Source of the DNA: Thioalkalivibrio sp. ALE14
Lineage (GTDB): Bacteria; Pseudomonadota; Gammaproteobacteria; Ectothiorhodospirales; Ectothiorhodospiraceae
Assembly (NCBI RefSeq): GCF_000376845.1
Contig: NZ_AQXY01000031.1
Location: 186,001-250,000 of the forward strand
Direction of reading: 5' to 3'
Length of the DNA: 64,000 bases
The translations under genes and the position numbers were made by a program. Under the pieces are notes generated by a model that worked only from the letters and a program-made list of their open reading frames with translations, searched no databases and was not told the DNA's origin. This document shows, one piece after another, positions 8,400-16,658 of the stretch. Positions within the stretch are counted from its first letter, which is position 1, and the number at the start of each line of letters is the position of its first letter.

Positions 8400-10067
8400 A
8401 TGAATAAATGGTTCAAAACGGGCACCCCCTGGATCTGGCTCAACGCGGGCGCGGTGGCGGTGTCGCTGACGATGGTCTTCGGGCTGATCCTGATGATCGC
8501 GGTCAACGGCCTGTCGTTCTTCTGGCCCTCGGATGTCATCGAGTTCGAGTACCAGACCTCCGAGCAGTCCGAACCCGTCCGGGTGATGGGCGAGCTGTCG
8601 CGCTCCGAGACCATGACCGCCCAGGCCATGCGCGAAACCGGTATCGACGTCCCGGAAGGCCAGGAGATCGTGGTCCGGCATCTGGTCAAGCGCGGCAATC
8701 GCGACCTCGACTCGCGTGATTTCCGCTGGTACGTCGAAGACTTCATGTCCGAATGGGAGCGCCCGCGCGACGCCGTGGTGCTGGAACGCCTGCAATGGGG
8801 CAATTTCTACGGCTACATCAGCGAGTTCCGGGTCGACGGCGAAGTGGTCGCCGAGGGCAGCGGCGCCCGCGAGGCCTTCGAGGCGCGCATCCCCGAAACC
8901 CGTTCCCTGGTGCAGCAAATCGAGCGCATCGAGCGGGTGGAGATCGGGCGGGTGAACTTTGCCCTGGAACAGATACGCCTGGCCGAACGCGGGCTGGAAC
9001 GCGACGAGACGCTGTCCGAGGAAGCGCGCGCCGAGCGCCACGAGGCGCTTCAGGCCGAACGCGAGGCGCTTGACGCGGAGTACAGCGACCTCGAGGCCGA
9101 ACGCAATCAGCTGCGCCAGGAGGTCGGCCGCTACGCCCTCACGCTGCAGACCGCCGACGGCCAGGAATCCAGCATCGATCTGTCCCAGGTGGTGAACGCC
9201 TGGTGGCCGAACGACATGAACATCCCGCAGAAGCTCGGCCACTACGTGGTCACCTTCTGGGACTTCATGACCGGCTTCCCGCGCGAGGCCAATACCGAGG
9301 GCGGCATCCTCCCGGCCATCTTCGGCACCGTGCTGATGGTGCTGCTGATGTCCATCGTGGTGACCCCGTTCGGGGTGCTTGCGGCCATCTACCTGCGCGA
9401 GTACGCCAAGCAGGGGCCGCTGGTGCGCACCATCCGCATCTCGGTGAACAACCTGGCGGGCGTCCCGTCCATCGTGTTCGGCGTGTTCGGCCTGGGCTTC
9501 TTCGTCTACCTGATCGGCGGCAACATCGACCAGATCTTCTTCCAGGACGCCCTTCCCTCACCGACCTTCGGCTCGCCGGCAATCATCTGGGCCTCGCTGA
9601 CCCTGGCATTGCTGACGCTGCCGGTGGTGATCGTCTCCACCGAGGAAGGCCTGACCCGCATTGGCAGCAGCATCCGCCACGGCTCGCTGGCCCTGGGCGC
9701 CACCAAGGCCGAGACCCTGTGGCGCCTGATCGTGCCGCTGTCCGCGCCGGCCATGATGACCGGGCTGATCCTGGCCGTAGCGCGCGCAGCCGGCGAGGTG
9801 GCGCCGCTGATGCTGGTCGGCGTGGTCAAGCTGGCCCCCAACCTGCCGATGGACGGGAACTTCCCGTACCTCCACCTCGACCGCGCGTTCATGCATCTCG
9901 GTTACCACATCTATGACGTCGGCTTCAAAAGCCCGAACGTCGAGGCCGGCCGCCCGCTGGTCTACGCCACCGCGCTGGTCCTGGTGCTGCTGATCATCGT
10001 GCTCAACCTCACGGCGATCTCCATCCGCAACCACCTGCGCGAGAAATACCGCGCCGACAGCGACTGA
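8400..10067 (+). CDS. pstA: Phosphate ABC transporter permease PstA, enlarged form
   Basis: 555 aa. The first membrane helix is at about 14-42. A periplasmic region of about 250 residues follows, including a long charged heptad-rich stretch (about 175-250, rich in E, R and A) predicted as coiled coil. The permease domain (about 290-555) has the EAA loop RHGSLALGATKAETLWRLIV. The inserted region is the counterpart of that in PstC, so both permeases of this transporter carry large periplasmic elaborations. It pairs with PstC to form the channel energised by PstB. Confidence 0.93.
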   Translation: MNKWFKTGTPWIWLNAGAVAVSLTMVFGLILMIAVNGLSFFWPSDVIEFEYQTSEQSEPVRVMGELSRSETMTAQAMRETGIDVPEGQEIVVRHLVKRGNRDLDSRDFRWYVEDFMSEWERPRDAVVLERLQWGNFYGYISEFRVDGEVVAEGSGAREAFEARIPETRSLVQQIERIERVEIGRVNFALEQIRLAERGLERDETLSEEARAERHEALQAEREALDAEYSDLEAERNQLRQEVGRYALTLQTADGQESSIDLSQVVNAWWPNDMNIPQKLGHYVVTFWDFMTGFPREANTEGGILPAIFGTVLMVLLMSIVVTPFGVLAAIYLREYAKQGPLVRTIRISVNNLAGVPSIVFGVFGLGFFVYLIGGNIDQIFFQDALPSPTFGSPAIIWASLTLALLTLPVVIVSTEEGLTRIGSSIRHGSLALGATKAETLWRLIVPLSAPAMMTGLILAVARAAGEVAPLMLVGVVKLAPNLPMDGNFPYLHLDRAFMHLGYHIYDVGFKSPNVEAGRPLVYATALVLVLLIIVLNLTAISIRNHLREKYRADSD

Positions 10068-10100
10068 CACACGACATGCAGAACGTTTCTCGCATACACC

Positions 10101-10219
10101 GTCATTGCGAGGCCCCAAAGGGGCCGCGGCAACCTCCCGACGCAATCCAGACGCCCGCTTCGGCCAACGCCGGGAGCATCCCGGGAGATCGCCACGGCGC
10201 TGCGCGCCTCGCGATGACG
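10101..10219. repeat. GTCATTGCGAGG-type inverted repeat pair in the pstA-pstB spacer
   Basis: GTCATTGCGAGG at 10101 faces CCTCGCGATGAC ending at 10218, with a GGCCCC..GGGGCC hairpin inside the left copy. It lies within the transcribed pst operon, so it could form a strong mRNA hairpin between pstA and pstB. Confidence 0.75.
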
Positions 10220-10283
10220 GTGCTTTTCCGTACCGTCGCGATAACTGGGTGCGTCGAACCCTATTCCCCATGGAGTACCCGAA

Positions 10284-11114
10284 ATGAGTGACACCCAGAC
10301 CCACGCCGTCAACGTGGCCCAGAACAACCAGGCCCCGCGCGGCCTGAACCTCGACCGCGAGGATATCTGCCTGACCGCGGAGGACCTCAGTCTCTATTAC
10401 GGCGAGGACCAGGCGCTCAAGGGCCTCGACATCCGCATCCCGAAGAACCGCATCACCGCATTCATCGGCCCGTCTGGCTGTGGCAAGTCCACGTTCCTGC
10501 GCTGCTTCAACCGCATGAACGATCTGATCGATTCTGTGCACATCGATGGCACGATCCGTCTGGACGGCGCGGACATCTACGACAAGAGCGTGGACATCCC
10601 CGAGCTGCGCCGGCGCGTGGGCATGGTATTCCAGAAGCCGAATCCCTTCCCCAAGTCGATCTACGAGAACGTGGCCTACGGCCTGCGCCTGCAGGGCGTG
10701 AAGAACCGCCGCAAGCTGGACGAGGTCGTGGAAAAGTCGCTCAAGCGCGCCGCGCTGTGGGACGAGGTGAAGGACCGCCTGCACGAGAACGCCTTCGGCC
10801 TCTCCGGTGGCCAGCAGCAGCGCCTGGTGATCGCCCGCGCCATCGCGATCGATCCCGAGGTCCTGCTGCTGGACGAGCCCTGCTCCGCGCTGGACCCGCT
10901 GGCCACGCTGAAGATCGAGGAACTGATGATCGAGCTGAAGAAGGACTACACGCTGGTCATCGTCACCCACAACATGCAGCAGGCCGCGCGTGTCTCCGAC
11001 TACACCGCCTTCATGTACATGGGCGAGCTGATCGAATACGCCGACACCGACACCCTGTTCACCTCGCCCGCGAAAAAGCAGACCGAGGACTACATCACCG
11101 GCCGCTTCGGCTGA
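10284..11114 (+). CDS. pstB: Phosphate ABC transporter ATPase PstB
   Basis: 276 aa. Walker [11 protein letters not shown]-loop [15 protein letters not shown], signature LSGGQQQRL, Walker [13 protein letters not shown] and H-loop VTHNMQQA are all present. FQKPNPFP and the NRMNDL segment are diagnostic for PstB among ABC ATPases. Separated from pstA by a 216-bp spacer holding a repeat pair, and followed 26 bp later by phoU. Confidence 0.97.
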   Translation: MSDTQTHAVNVAQNNQAPRGLNLDREDICLTAEDLSLYYGEDQALKGLDIRIPKNRITAFIGPSGCGKSTFLRCFNRMNDLIDSVHIDGTIRLDGADIYDKSVDIPELRRRVGMVFQKPNPFPKSIYENVAYGLRLQGVKNRRKLDEVVEKSLKRAALWDEVKDRLHENAFGLSGGQQQRLVIARAIAIDPEVLLLDEPCSALDPLATLKIEELMIELKKDYTLVIVTHNMQQAARVSDYTAFMYMGELIEYADTDTLFTSPAKKQTEDYITGRFG

Positions 11115-11140
11115 CGTCGCGACCGCAAGGGGATACCACA

Positions 11141-11863
11141 ATGGACAAGAGCTTCTTCAAGCAGCACATCTCGCAGCAGTTCAACGCCGAGCTGGAGGAC
11201 ATCATCAAGCAGGTGATGGCGATGGGCGGCCTGGTCGAGCAGCAGCTCGCCGATGCCGTCCACGCCATGGTCGAGGGTGACGTCGAGCTGGCCGAGAAGG
11301 TGATGACCTCGGACTATCAGGTCAACGCCAAGGAGGTCGAGATCGACGAGGAATGCACCCACATCCTCGCGCGGCGCCAGCCCACCGCCTCCGACCTGCG
11401 TCTGGTGATCGCCGTGATCAAGACCATCACCGACCTCGAGCGCATGGGCGACGAGGCCGAGCGTGTCGGCCGCATGGGCCTGCACCTGCTGGACGCGGAC
11501 CGCAACAGTGCGCCGATGGCGGACATCGCCAGCATGGGGGAGCACGCCCGCGAAATGACGCGTGGCGCCCTCGATGCCTTCGCCCGCATGGATGTCGAGC
11601 AGGCCGTCCGCGTGGCCCAGCTGGACATCCAGATCGACAGCCTGTACGAGACCATCACCCAGAAACTGATGAAGCAGATGACTGCCGCGCCGGACTCCGT
11701 ACCGCGCCTGATGGACATCATCTGGGCCACGCGCTCCCTGGAACGCATCGGCGACCGCGCCCGCAACATCTGCGAGTACGTGGTCTACTTCGTCAAGGGC
11801 AAGGACGTGCGCCACACCAGCTACGACCAGATGGCCGAAGAGGCCACCGGCGACCGCCACTGA
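11141..11863 (+). CDS. phoU: Phosphate signalling regulator PhoU
   Basis: 240-aa all-helical protein made of two similar three-helix bundles. The conserved metal-binding motifs are ITDLERMGDEAERVG (first repeat) and TRSLERIGDRARNICEYVVYF (second repeat). PhoU links Pst transporter state to PhoR and restrains phosphate uptake. Start at ATG 11141 after AAGGGGA; last gene of the pst operon. Confidence 0.97.
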   Translation: MDKSFFKQHISQQFNAELEDIIKQVMAMGGLVEQQLADAVHAMVEGDVELAEKVMTSDYQVNAKEVEIDEECTHILARRQPTASDLRLVIAVIKTITDLERMGDEAERVGRMGLHLLDADRNSAPMADIASMGEHAREMTRGALDAFARMDVEQAVRVAQLDIQIDSLYETITQKLMKQMTAAPDSVPRLMDIIWATRSLERIGDRARNICEYVVYFVKGKDVRHTSYDQMAEEATGDRH

Positions 11864-11922
11864 AACGGCATGCCGACAGCGCCAGGAGACACCTCCCCGG
11901 ACAGGGCGGCCAAGGGTATCGG

Positions 11923-13818
11923 TCAGCCGGGTTGGTCGTCTGCGACCCCGTCGCGGTAGAAGCTCCAGGTGTTGCGACCCGCGTCCTTGGCACAGTACAT
12001 CGCCATATCGGCCCGGTGAATCAGTGTCCCGGCGTCACCGCCATCCTCCGGATACAGGGCAATGCCGACCGAGACCCCGATGTTCGCCTGCTGGCCGTCG
12101 AGCTCGAACGGCTCGCCCAGGCTCGCAATGATCTTGGCAGCCACCTCGCCGGCGAAGCGGGGGGCCGGCAATCCCTGCAGCAGGACGAGGAACTCGTCCC
12201 CTCCCAGTCGGCCCACCGTGTCTTCGTGACGCAACAGGGCATCCAGACGCTCGGCGACCTGACAGAGCAGTTCGTCACCCAGCGCATGCCCGAGGCTATC
12301 GTTCACCTCCTTGAACCGATCCAGGTCCAGAAACAGCAGCGCCAGGGAGGTCGACTCGTCGGCGGCACGGTCAATCGCCTGCTGGAGCTGCCGGGTCAGC
12401 TCGGCACGATTCGGCAGATCGGTCAGCGGGTCGTGCAGCGCCTGGTGACGGATCTTCTGCTCCTGCGCCTTGCGCCGGGTCACATCGTGCAGGATGTGAA
12501 TGTAGTGTAGTGGACGGCCTTCCGCATCGCGCACTTCGGTAATGCCCTGCAGGGCCGTCAGACGCTCTCCACTGCGGGTACCGTAGTCGATCTCGCCGTG
12601 CCAGTTCCCGTCGCGGCGCACCCGGTCACAAATGCCGTCGAGCTCACCCGGCTGCAGGCTGACAAAGAACTCCGGCAACACCTGCCCGACCACCTGCTCG
12701 ATGTCATACCCGGTCAGGCGCTGGAAGGCGCCATTCGCGCGCACCACCCGGTGATCCGGCGTGGTCACCAGGATTGCTTCGCCGGTACCCTCGAACACGC
12801 TGGCCGCCAGACGCAACTCCTGGGACTGGTGTTCCAGCGTCTCGGCCTGGGCTACCAGTCGGCGCAATAACGGGCGCATGGTGCGCCCCGCCATCCAGCT
12901 CACCAGCGGAAGCAGCAACACGACCAGGGCCAGCGGCCAGGCCAGGCGATGCAGTGCCGCCCCGTAGAAGTCCCAGAACGGGGCATCGACCAGCAGCAGC
13001 CGGTCGCCCTGGCCCACCGGGGCAAAGGCAACGACCCGATCCCGTAACGAATCCTCCGGTTCCAGAAATCCTGCCCGGGAAGACTCGGAACGCCCCAGGG
13101 CCGCGGCCATTCCGGCGTCCAGCGGTCGCTGCACGAGTTCCCCGCCAGAGCCTACCTCCAGCAACGACTCCCGCACCCGGTCCAGCAGTCGCGCACGCAG
13201 CGCCAGACCATCCGGACCGAACAGGTCGTCGTCGACCGCCTCCGCCTCGAGCAGAAGGTCACGCAATGGCACCGGATCGAAATACAGCACATCAATCCCT
13301 ACCTGGCGGCCCTCCGGGTCGCGGATGGGGGCCGCCGCCCGCCACAGCAGGGTCTCCCCCACCCGCACCATCCCGTTTCCGGTACCTTCGGACGGGTTCG
13401 GGCCCCCCTCCGCGTCCTCGGTCAGGCCTTCGCGGACCACCACCTCGCCGTTCGGTCCCAGGCGAATCATCCCGGCCACTCCGGGGGCACTGGCCTTTGC
13501 ATCCAGCAGCCGCGGGCGCGTGAATGCGATCAGTTCCTCCAGCGACAGCTCGCCATCCGCATACCACTCCAGGCGTCGCCGGATCTCGGTCCGGCTGGTG
13601 AACTGCTCGGCGACCGACTCGAACTGCCCCTCCAGCCGGGCGATCGCCTCGCCACGCGCCCAGGTCGCGACCACCGTGACCCGCTCCATTGCCTCGCGCG
13701 ACGACTGATAAAGGGGCCACGCAGTGACCAGCGTTACCAGCACGCCGGTCATCAGGATCGCAAGGATCACCATGCCCAGCAGACGCCGCCGCTGGGACCG
13801 GAAAGATGGCTGGATCAT
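11923..13818 (-). CDS. Membrane diguanylate cyclase with extracytoplasmic sensor, PAS and GGDEF domains
   Basis: About 631 aa from ATG 13818 (MIQPSFRSQRRR); an in-frame GTG at 13875 would add 19 residues. Membrane helix one follows the basic N-terminus. An extracytoplasmic sensor of about 260 residues comes next, then a second helix (LAWPLALVVLLLPLVSWMAG), a PAS domain (SVFEGTGEAILVTTPDHRVVRAN) and the GGDEF domain with an intact GGDEF (GRLGGDEFLVLL). An RHED inhibitory I-site lies five residues upstream of GGDEF, so product inhibition is expected. No EAL domain. It should make c-di-GMP in response to a periplasmic cue that cannot be read from sequence. Convergent with phoU. Confidence 0.9.
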   Translation of the reverse strand: MIQPSFRSQRRRLLGMVILAILMTGVLVTLVTAWPLYQSSREAMERVTVVATWARGEAIARLEGQFESVAEQFTSRTEIRRRLEWYADGELSLEELIAFTRPRLLDAKASAPGVAGMIRLGPNGEVVVREGLTEDAEGGPNPSEGTGNGMVRVGETLLWRAAAPIRDPEGRQVGIDVLYFDPVPLRDLLLEAEAVDDDLFGPDGLALRARLLDRVRESLLEVGSGGELVQRPLDAGMAAALGRSESSRAGFLEPEDSLRDRVVAFAPVGQGDRLLLVDAPFWDFYGAALHRLAWPLALVVLLLPLVSWMAGRTMRPLLRRLVAQAETLEHQSQELRLAASVFEGTGEAILVTTPDHRVVRANGAFQRLTGYDIEQVVGQVLPEFFVSLQPGELDGICDRVRRDGNWHGEIDYGTRSGERLTALQGITEVRDAEGRPLHYIHILHDVTRRKAQEQKIRHQALHDPLTDLPNRAELTRQLQQAIDRAADESTSLALLFLDLDRFKEVNDSLGHALGDELLCQVAERLDALLRHEDTVGRLGGDEFLVLLQGLPAPRFAGEVAAKIIASLGEPFELDGQQANIGVSVGIALYPEDGGDAGTLIHRADMAMYCAKDAGRNTWSFYRDGVADDQPG

Positions 13819-14075
13819 CGAGATACGACTCGCGACGGCGGCAACGCGCCGGTTGGCAACACTCAAACCGTGCACTCGTTATCGACCGTACCCCATCCCT
13901 GGGCCACATTCGGAGCGCGACATTTTGGCGGAAAACCCTAGCATGAAACCAGAGACTGTGATGAAGGTCTCGCTCCAGGCACCCGTTCCCGCCTGATCCC
14001 ATAGCCGACATTCCCTCCCCACGATGCCTGTGCGTTCATGCGTCACATCGCCCGATTGCCTACCCTTAAAGATGT

Positions 14076-14639
14076 ATGACGCGATTAATCCCGCTCCTGT
14101 GTGTGACATCCCTGATGCTGGCCACCGCGGCCTCGCATTCGTTCGCTTCGGGTGGCGAACCACAGCGAGAGCCATCCACGGAAGTCCGCGAGCTGCTGGA
14201 GCGCGACGAACTCCCCGAGGGCGTCGTCTTCGAGATCATCGAGAATGACCGCGCGGCACTCTCCGCACTGTTACCCGAGCTCCGCGCGAACATTGCCCGC
14301 CTGCGCAAACGCGACCCGGACTACCCCGTCGCCGTGGTCGCCCATGGCGCAGAGCAGTTCACTCTCACTCGCGGCGAGGCCGGGCAGCATCCCGGCCTGC
14401 ACGCCGAGGTCGAGTCGCTGGTGCGCAATGAAGGGGTCGACGTGTCCGTCTGCGGCACCTTCGCGGACTGGCGTGGCATCGAGGCCGAGGCCTTCGCCGA
14501 CTTCGTGGAGGTCGCCGACCTCGCCCCGGATCGCCTCGATGACTACCGCGAACTGGGCTTCGAAATCATCCGCCTGCGTCCCTCCCTGCTCGACGCGCCC
14601 GAGCAAGACCCGTGGGAGTTCGACTTCGACACTCCCTGA
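14076..14639 (+). CDS. Exported DsrE/DsrF-like protein
   Basis: 187 aa with a signal peptide (about residues 1-25, MTRLIPLLCVTSLMLATAAS). The mature part has the DsrE-like pattern: a strand with VAVVAHGAEQFTL, a helix, GVDVSVCGTFADWRGI with a single Cys at the usual position, FVEVADLAPDRLDDYRELGFEIIRL, and a variable acidic tail. DsrE-family proteins include sulfur-transfer proteins, but this exported subgroup has no assigned function. A sulfur-trafficking role is a guess from family membership. Monocistronic. Confidence 0.7.
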   Translation: MTRLIPLLCVTSLMLATAASHSFASGGEPQREPSTEVRELLERDELPEGVVFEIIENDRAALSALLPELRANIARLRKRDPDYPVAVVAHGAEQFTLTRGEAGQHPGLHAEVESLVRNEGVDVSVCGTFADWRGIEAEAFADFVEVADLAPDRLDDYRELGFEIIRLRPSLLDAPEQDPWEFDFDTP

Positions 14640-14661
14640 ACTTTCCTAATGCAGGAAGCTA

Positions 14662-14862
14662 TTCACCTCGAAAGCACGAAAAAGGACAGATCAACAGCCG
14701 TAACAGGAAGACGCGAAGTCAGGAAGATTTCTTGATTGGGGTCCGGAAATACTCCGGGACATCGCAGCGGCCTCCATCGTCCTCGTTCTTCCCGGCGCCC
14801 CACTGCAAGAACCTTCCCATCTTCAAACCTTCCTGTTAAACGCCCTGGAATTTCATCGTGAA
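14662..14862. repeat. Long inverted-repeat element, copy 1
   Basis: The 306-bp spacer 14640-14945 has no gene. It holds an imperfect inverted repeat: the left arm includes TAACAGGAAGACGCGAAG (about 14701) and the right arm CCTTCCTGTTAAACGCC (about 14828), enclosing unrelated sequence. The outer ends are TTCAC (14662) and GTGAA (14858-14862). Same family as 16244, 23223, 25483 and 63338. Confidence 0.75.
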
Positions 14863-14945
14863 ACCGCCCTTGGCTCCGGCATGACTAACGCCGTGGGTTA
14901 TCTGGATGCTGTAACGTCGTCGGGCTCCTGTGGCATGCTTTCCGG

Positions 14946-15380
14946 ATGCGATTCCTGATCCGAACCTTCTTCCGCGGCGTACGCCTGATCCTCACCCCGT
15001 TCATGTTGATCGGGGAGCGCGTCTCGCGCCCGCGCGGCATCGAGCGCGACCCGGCCGAACAGGCCCGGGTCGACGAACAAACCCGCGCGCTGGCGCTTTA
15101 CCACTTCCCCGCCTGCCCGTTCTGCATCAAGGCCCGGCGCGCGATGCAGCGCCTGTCGCTGAACATCGAACTGCGCAATGCCCAGGCCGCCGGGCCCTGG
15201 CGCGAGGAACTGCAGAATGAGGGTGGGCGCCTCCAGGTGCCCTGCCTGCGCATCGAGGAGGACGACGGCTCGGTGCGCTGGCTGTACGAATCCGACGCGA
15301 TCATCCGCTACCTGCGCGACCGCTTTGATCCGCAACAGGCCGAAGCGACAGCCGCCACCGGCAGCACGCCGCGGTCCTGA
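14946..15380 (+). CDS. Glutaredoxin-like protein
   Basis: 144 aa. After an N-terminal segment of about 48 residues comes a thioredoxin fold beginning LALYHFPACPFCIKARRAM, with the redox motif CPFC (C57, C60). VPCLRIEEDDGSVRWLYESDAIIRYLRDRF supplies the cis-Pro region and C-terminal helix typical of glutaredoxin and GST N-domains. The N-terminal extension is hydrophobic enough at RTFFRGVRLILTPFMLIG to be membrane-associated, possibly an anchor. Likely a GSH-dependent thiol oxidoreductase; the substrate is unknown. Confidence 0.85.
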   Translation: MRFLIRTFFRGVRLILTPFMLIGERVSRPRGIERDPAEQARVDEQTRALALYHFPACPFCIKARRAMQRLSLNIELRNAQAAGPWREELQNEGGRLQVPCLRIEEDDGSVRWLYESDAIIRYLRDRFDPQQAEATAATGSTPRS

Positions 15381-15408
15381 TATCGGACCCGCCTCGGGAG
15401 GGCCCCTT

Positions 15409-16236
15409 ATGAACCACTGCCTCCGTCGTTCCCTGCTCGCACTGGTGCTGGCCCTGCCTTTCGCGGCCGCCAGCGCCGAGCCGCCGATCTTCGATGCCCA
15501 CCTGCACTACCGACCAGCGGTGGCCGAGCACTTCGGCATCAGTGATGTGGCCCGAACGCTGGCCTCCAACGAGGTCCGAAGCGCTATCGTCATGTCCCCG
15601 GAGGACGACCTGATCCGCCGTCTGAAGGCCGGCTCCGACACCCGCATCGTCCCGTTCCTGGAGGTCTCCAACCGTCTGGGCAAGAAGATGGACTGGATGC
15701 ACGTCGAGGATCTGGGCGAGCGCATCACCGCGATGCTGGATGAATCCGACATCACGTGGCGCGGGCTGGGCGAATTCCACATCCTCGCCGACGACCGTTT
15801 CGGCCCCGGGTTCGAACAGCTGCTGGACCTGGCCGTGGCCCGTGACCTGACCGTGATGATCCACGGCGACCCCGCCGTGATCGACCACGCCTACGCGACC
15901 CATCCCGAGGTCCGCATCCTCTGGGCGCACGCCGGAAGCTACGCCTACCCGCCGCTGGTGCAGGACTACCTCGAACGCCACCCGCACATGAACATGGACG
16001 TCTCCATGCGCAACCCGCGGATCAACGCCGGCGGGCAGATCGACGACGACTGGTTCGAGCTGTTCCTGGCCCACCCCGACCGCTTCATGATCGGCGTGGA
16101 TACCTTCACGCGCACCCGCTGGGAACAGTACACCCGCCTGAAGGACGAAACCCGCGCCTGGCTGCAACAACTCCCCGAGGACGTCGCTCGCGCCATCGCC
16201 TTCGAGAACGGCGAACGGCTCTTCCCCGCCCAGTGA
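15409..16236 (+). CDS. Exported amidohydrolase-family (TIM-barrel) protein
   Basis: 275 aa, ATG 15409 preceded by GGGAGG. Signal peptide MNHCLRRSLLALVLALPFAAASA at 1-23. The mature part starts with IFDAHLHY (metal-binding HxH), then GLGEFHI, MIHGDP, LWAHAG and GVDTFTRTRW, the order of metal/substrate positions in the amidohydrolase_2 superfamily. The substrate cannot be inferred. The gene starts 28 bp after the glutaredoxin gene, so the two may be co-transcribed. Confidence 0.8.
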   Translation: MNHCLRRSLLALVLALPFAAASAEPPIFDAHLHYRPAVAEHFGISDVARTLASNEVRSAIVMSPEDDLIRRLKAGSDTRIVPFLEVSNRLGKKMDWMHVEDLGERITAMLDESDITWRGLGEFHILADDRFGPGFEQLLDLAVARDLTVMIHGDPAVIDHAYATHPEVRILWAHAGSYAYPPLVQDYLERHPHMNMDVSMRNPRINAGGQIDDDWFELFLAHPDRFMIGVDTFTRTRWEQYTRLKDETRAWLQQLPEDVARAIAFENGERLFPAQ

Positions 16237-16243
16237 GGGCCTG

Positions 16244-16578
16244 GATTCACCACGAAGCGCACGAAGAAAGGCCAGGACAAGGGCGGTTCACAGGAAGACC
16301 GGAAGATTCGAAGGATGAATCGGCTAAAACCGCCCGGGGCCTAGCCGACGCCGTGACCCGTCCAGCCCGCCGGCCGAGCCCCCTGTGGGAGCGGGCTCGC
16401 CCGCGAAGCCCCCGCCCGCGTCCGCTCGAGCACCAGCCCTCCGACCAACCCTCCCCGTCAGACCGTGCCCGATCCACTACCCCATCAATCTCGCTTCCAA
16501 TCTTCCCCGCTTCCTGTAGACCGGTTTTCGCCCTCGACCCAGCCCTTCTTCGTGCCTTCGTGCACTTCGTGGTGAATC
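16244..16578. repeat. Long inverted-repeat element, copy 2 (composite)
   Basis: The 422-bp spacer 16237-16658 has no gene. Its outer ends are perfect inverted repeats (GATTCACCACGAAG at 16244, CTTCGTGGTGAATC ending at 16578). Inner arms TTCACAGGAAGACCGGAAGA (16287) and CTTCCCCGCTTCCTGT (16502) belong to the AGGAAGA family. A REP hairpin sits inside (next entry), so two repeat families are nested here. Confidence 0.8.
16385..16416 (+). repeat. REP-like hairpin nested in the 16244-16578 element
   Basis: GTGGGAGCGGGCTCGCCCGC followed by GAAGCCCCCGCC; stem GCGGGC/GCCCGC. Same family as the well-known Pseudomonas-type REP GTGGGAGCGGGCTTGCCCGC. Confidence 0.8.
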
Positions 16579-16603
16579 AAGCCTTTCAACCACACACGCA
16601 TGC

Positions 16604-16634
16604 AAAAGCCCGCCACCCCGAGGGGATGGCGGGC
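16604..16634 (-). terminator. Terminator of the chemoreceptor gene
   Basis: Read on the minus strand: stem GCCCGCCA/TGGCGGGC with additional pairing of the loop (TCCCC/GGGG), followed by TTTT. Located 25 bp beyond the stop codon of the chemoreceptor gene. Confidence 0.85.
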
Positions 16635-16658
16635 TCGGCTCCGGGCATCTGATCGTGA

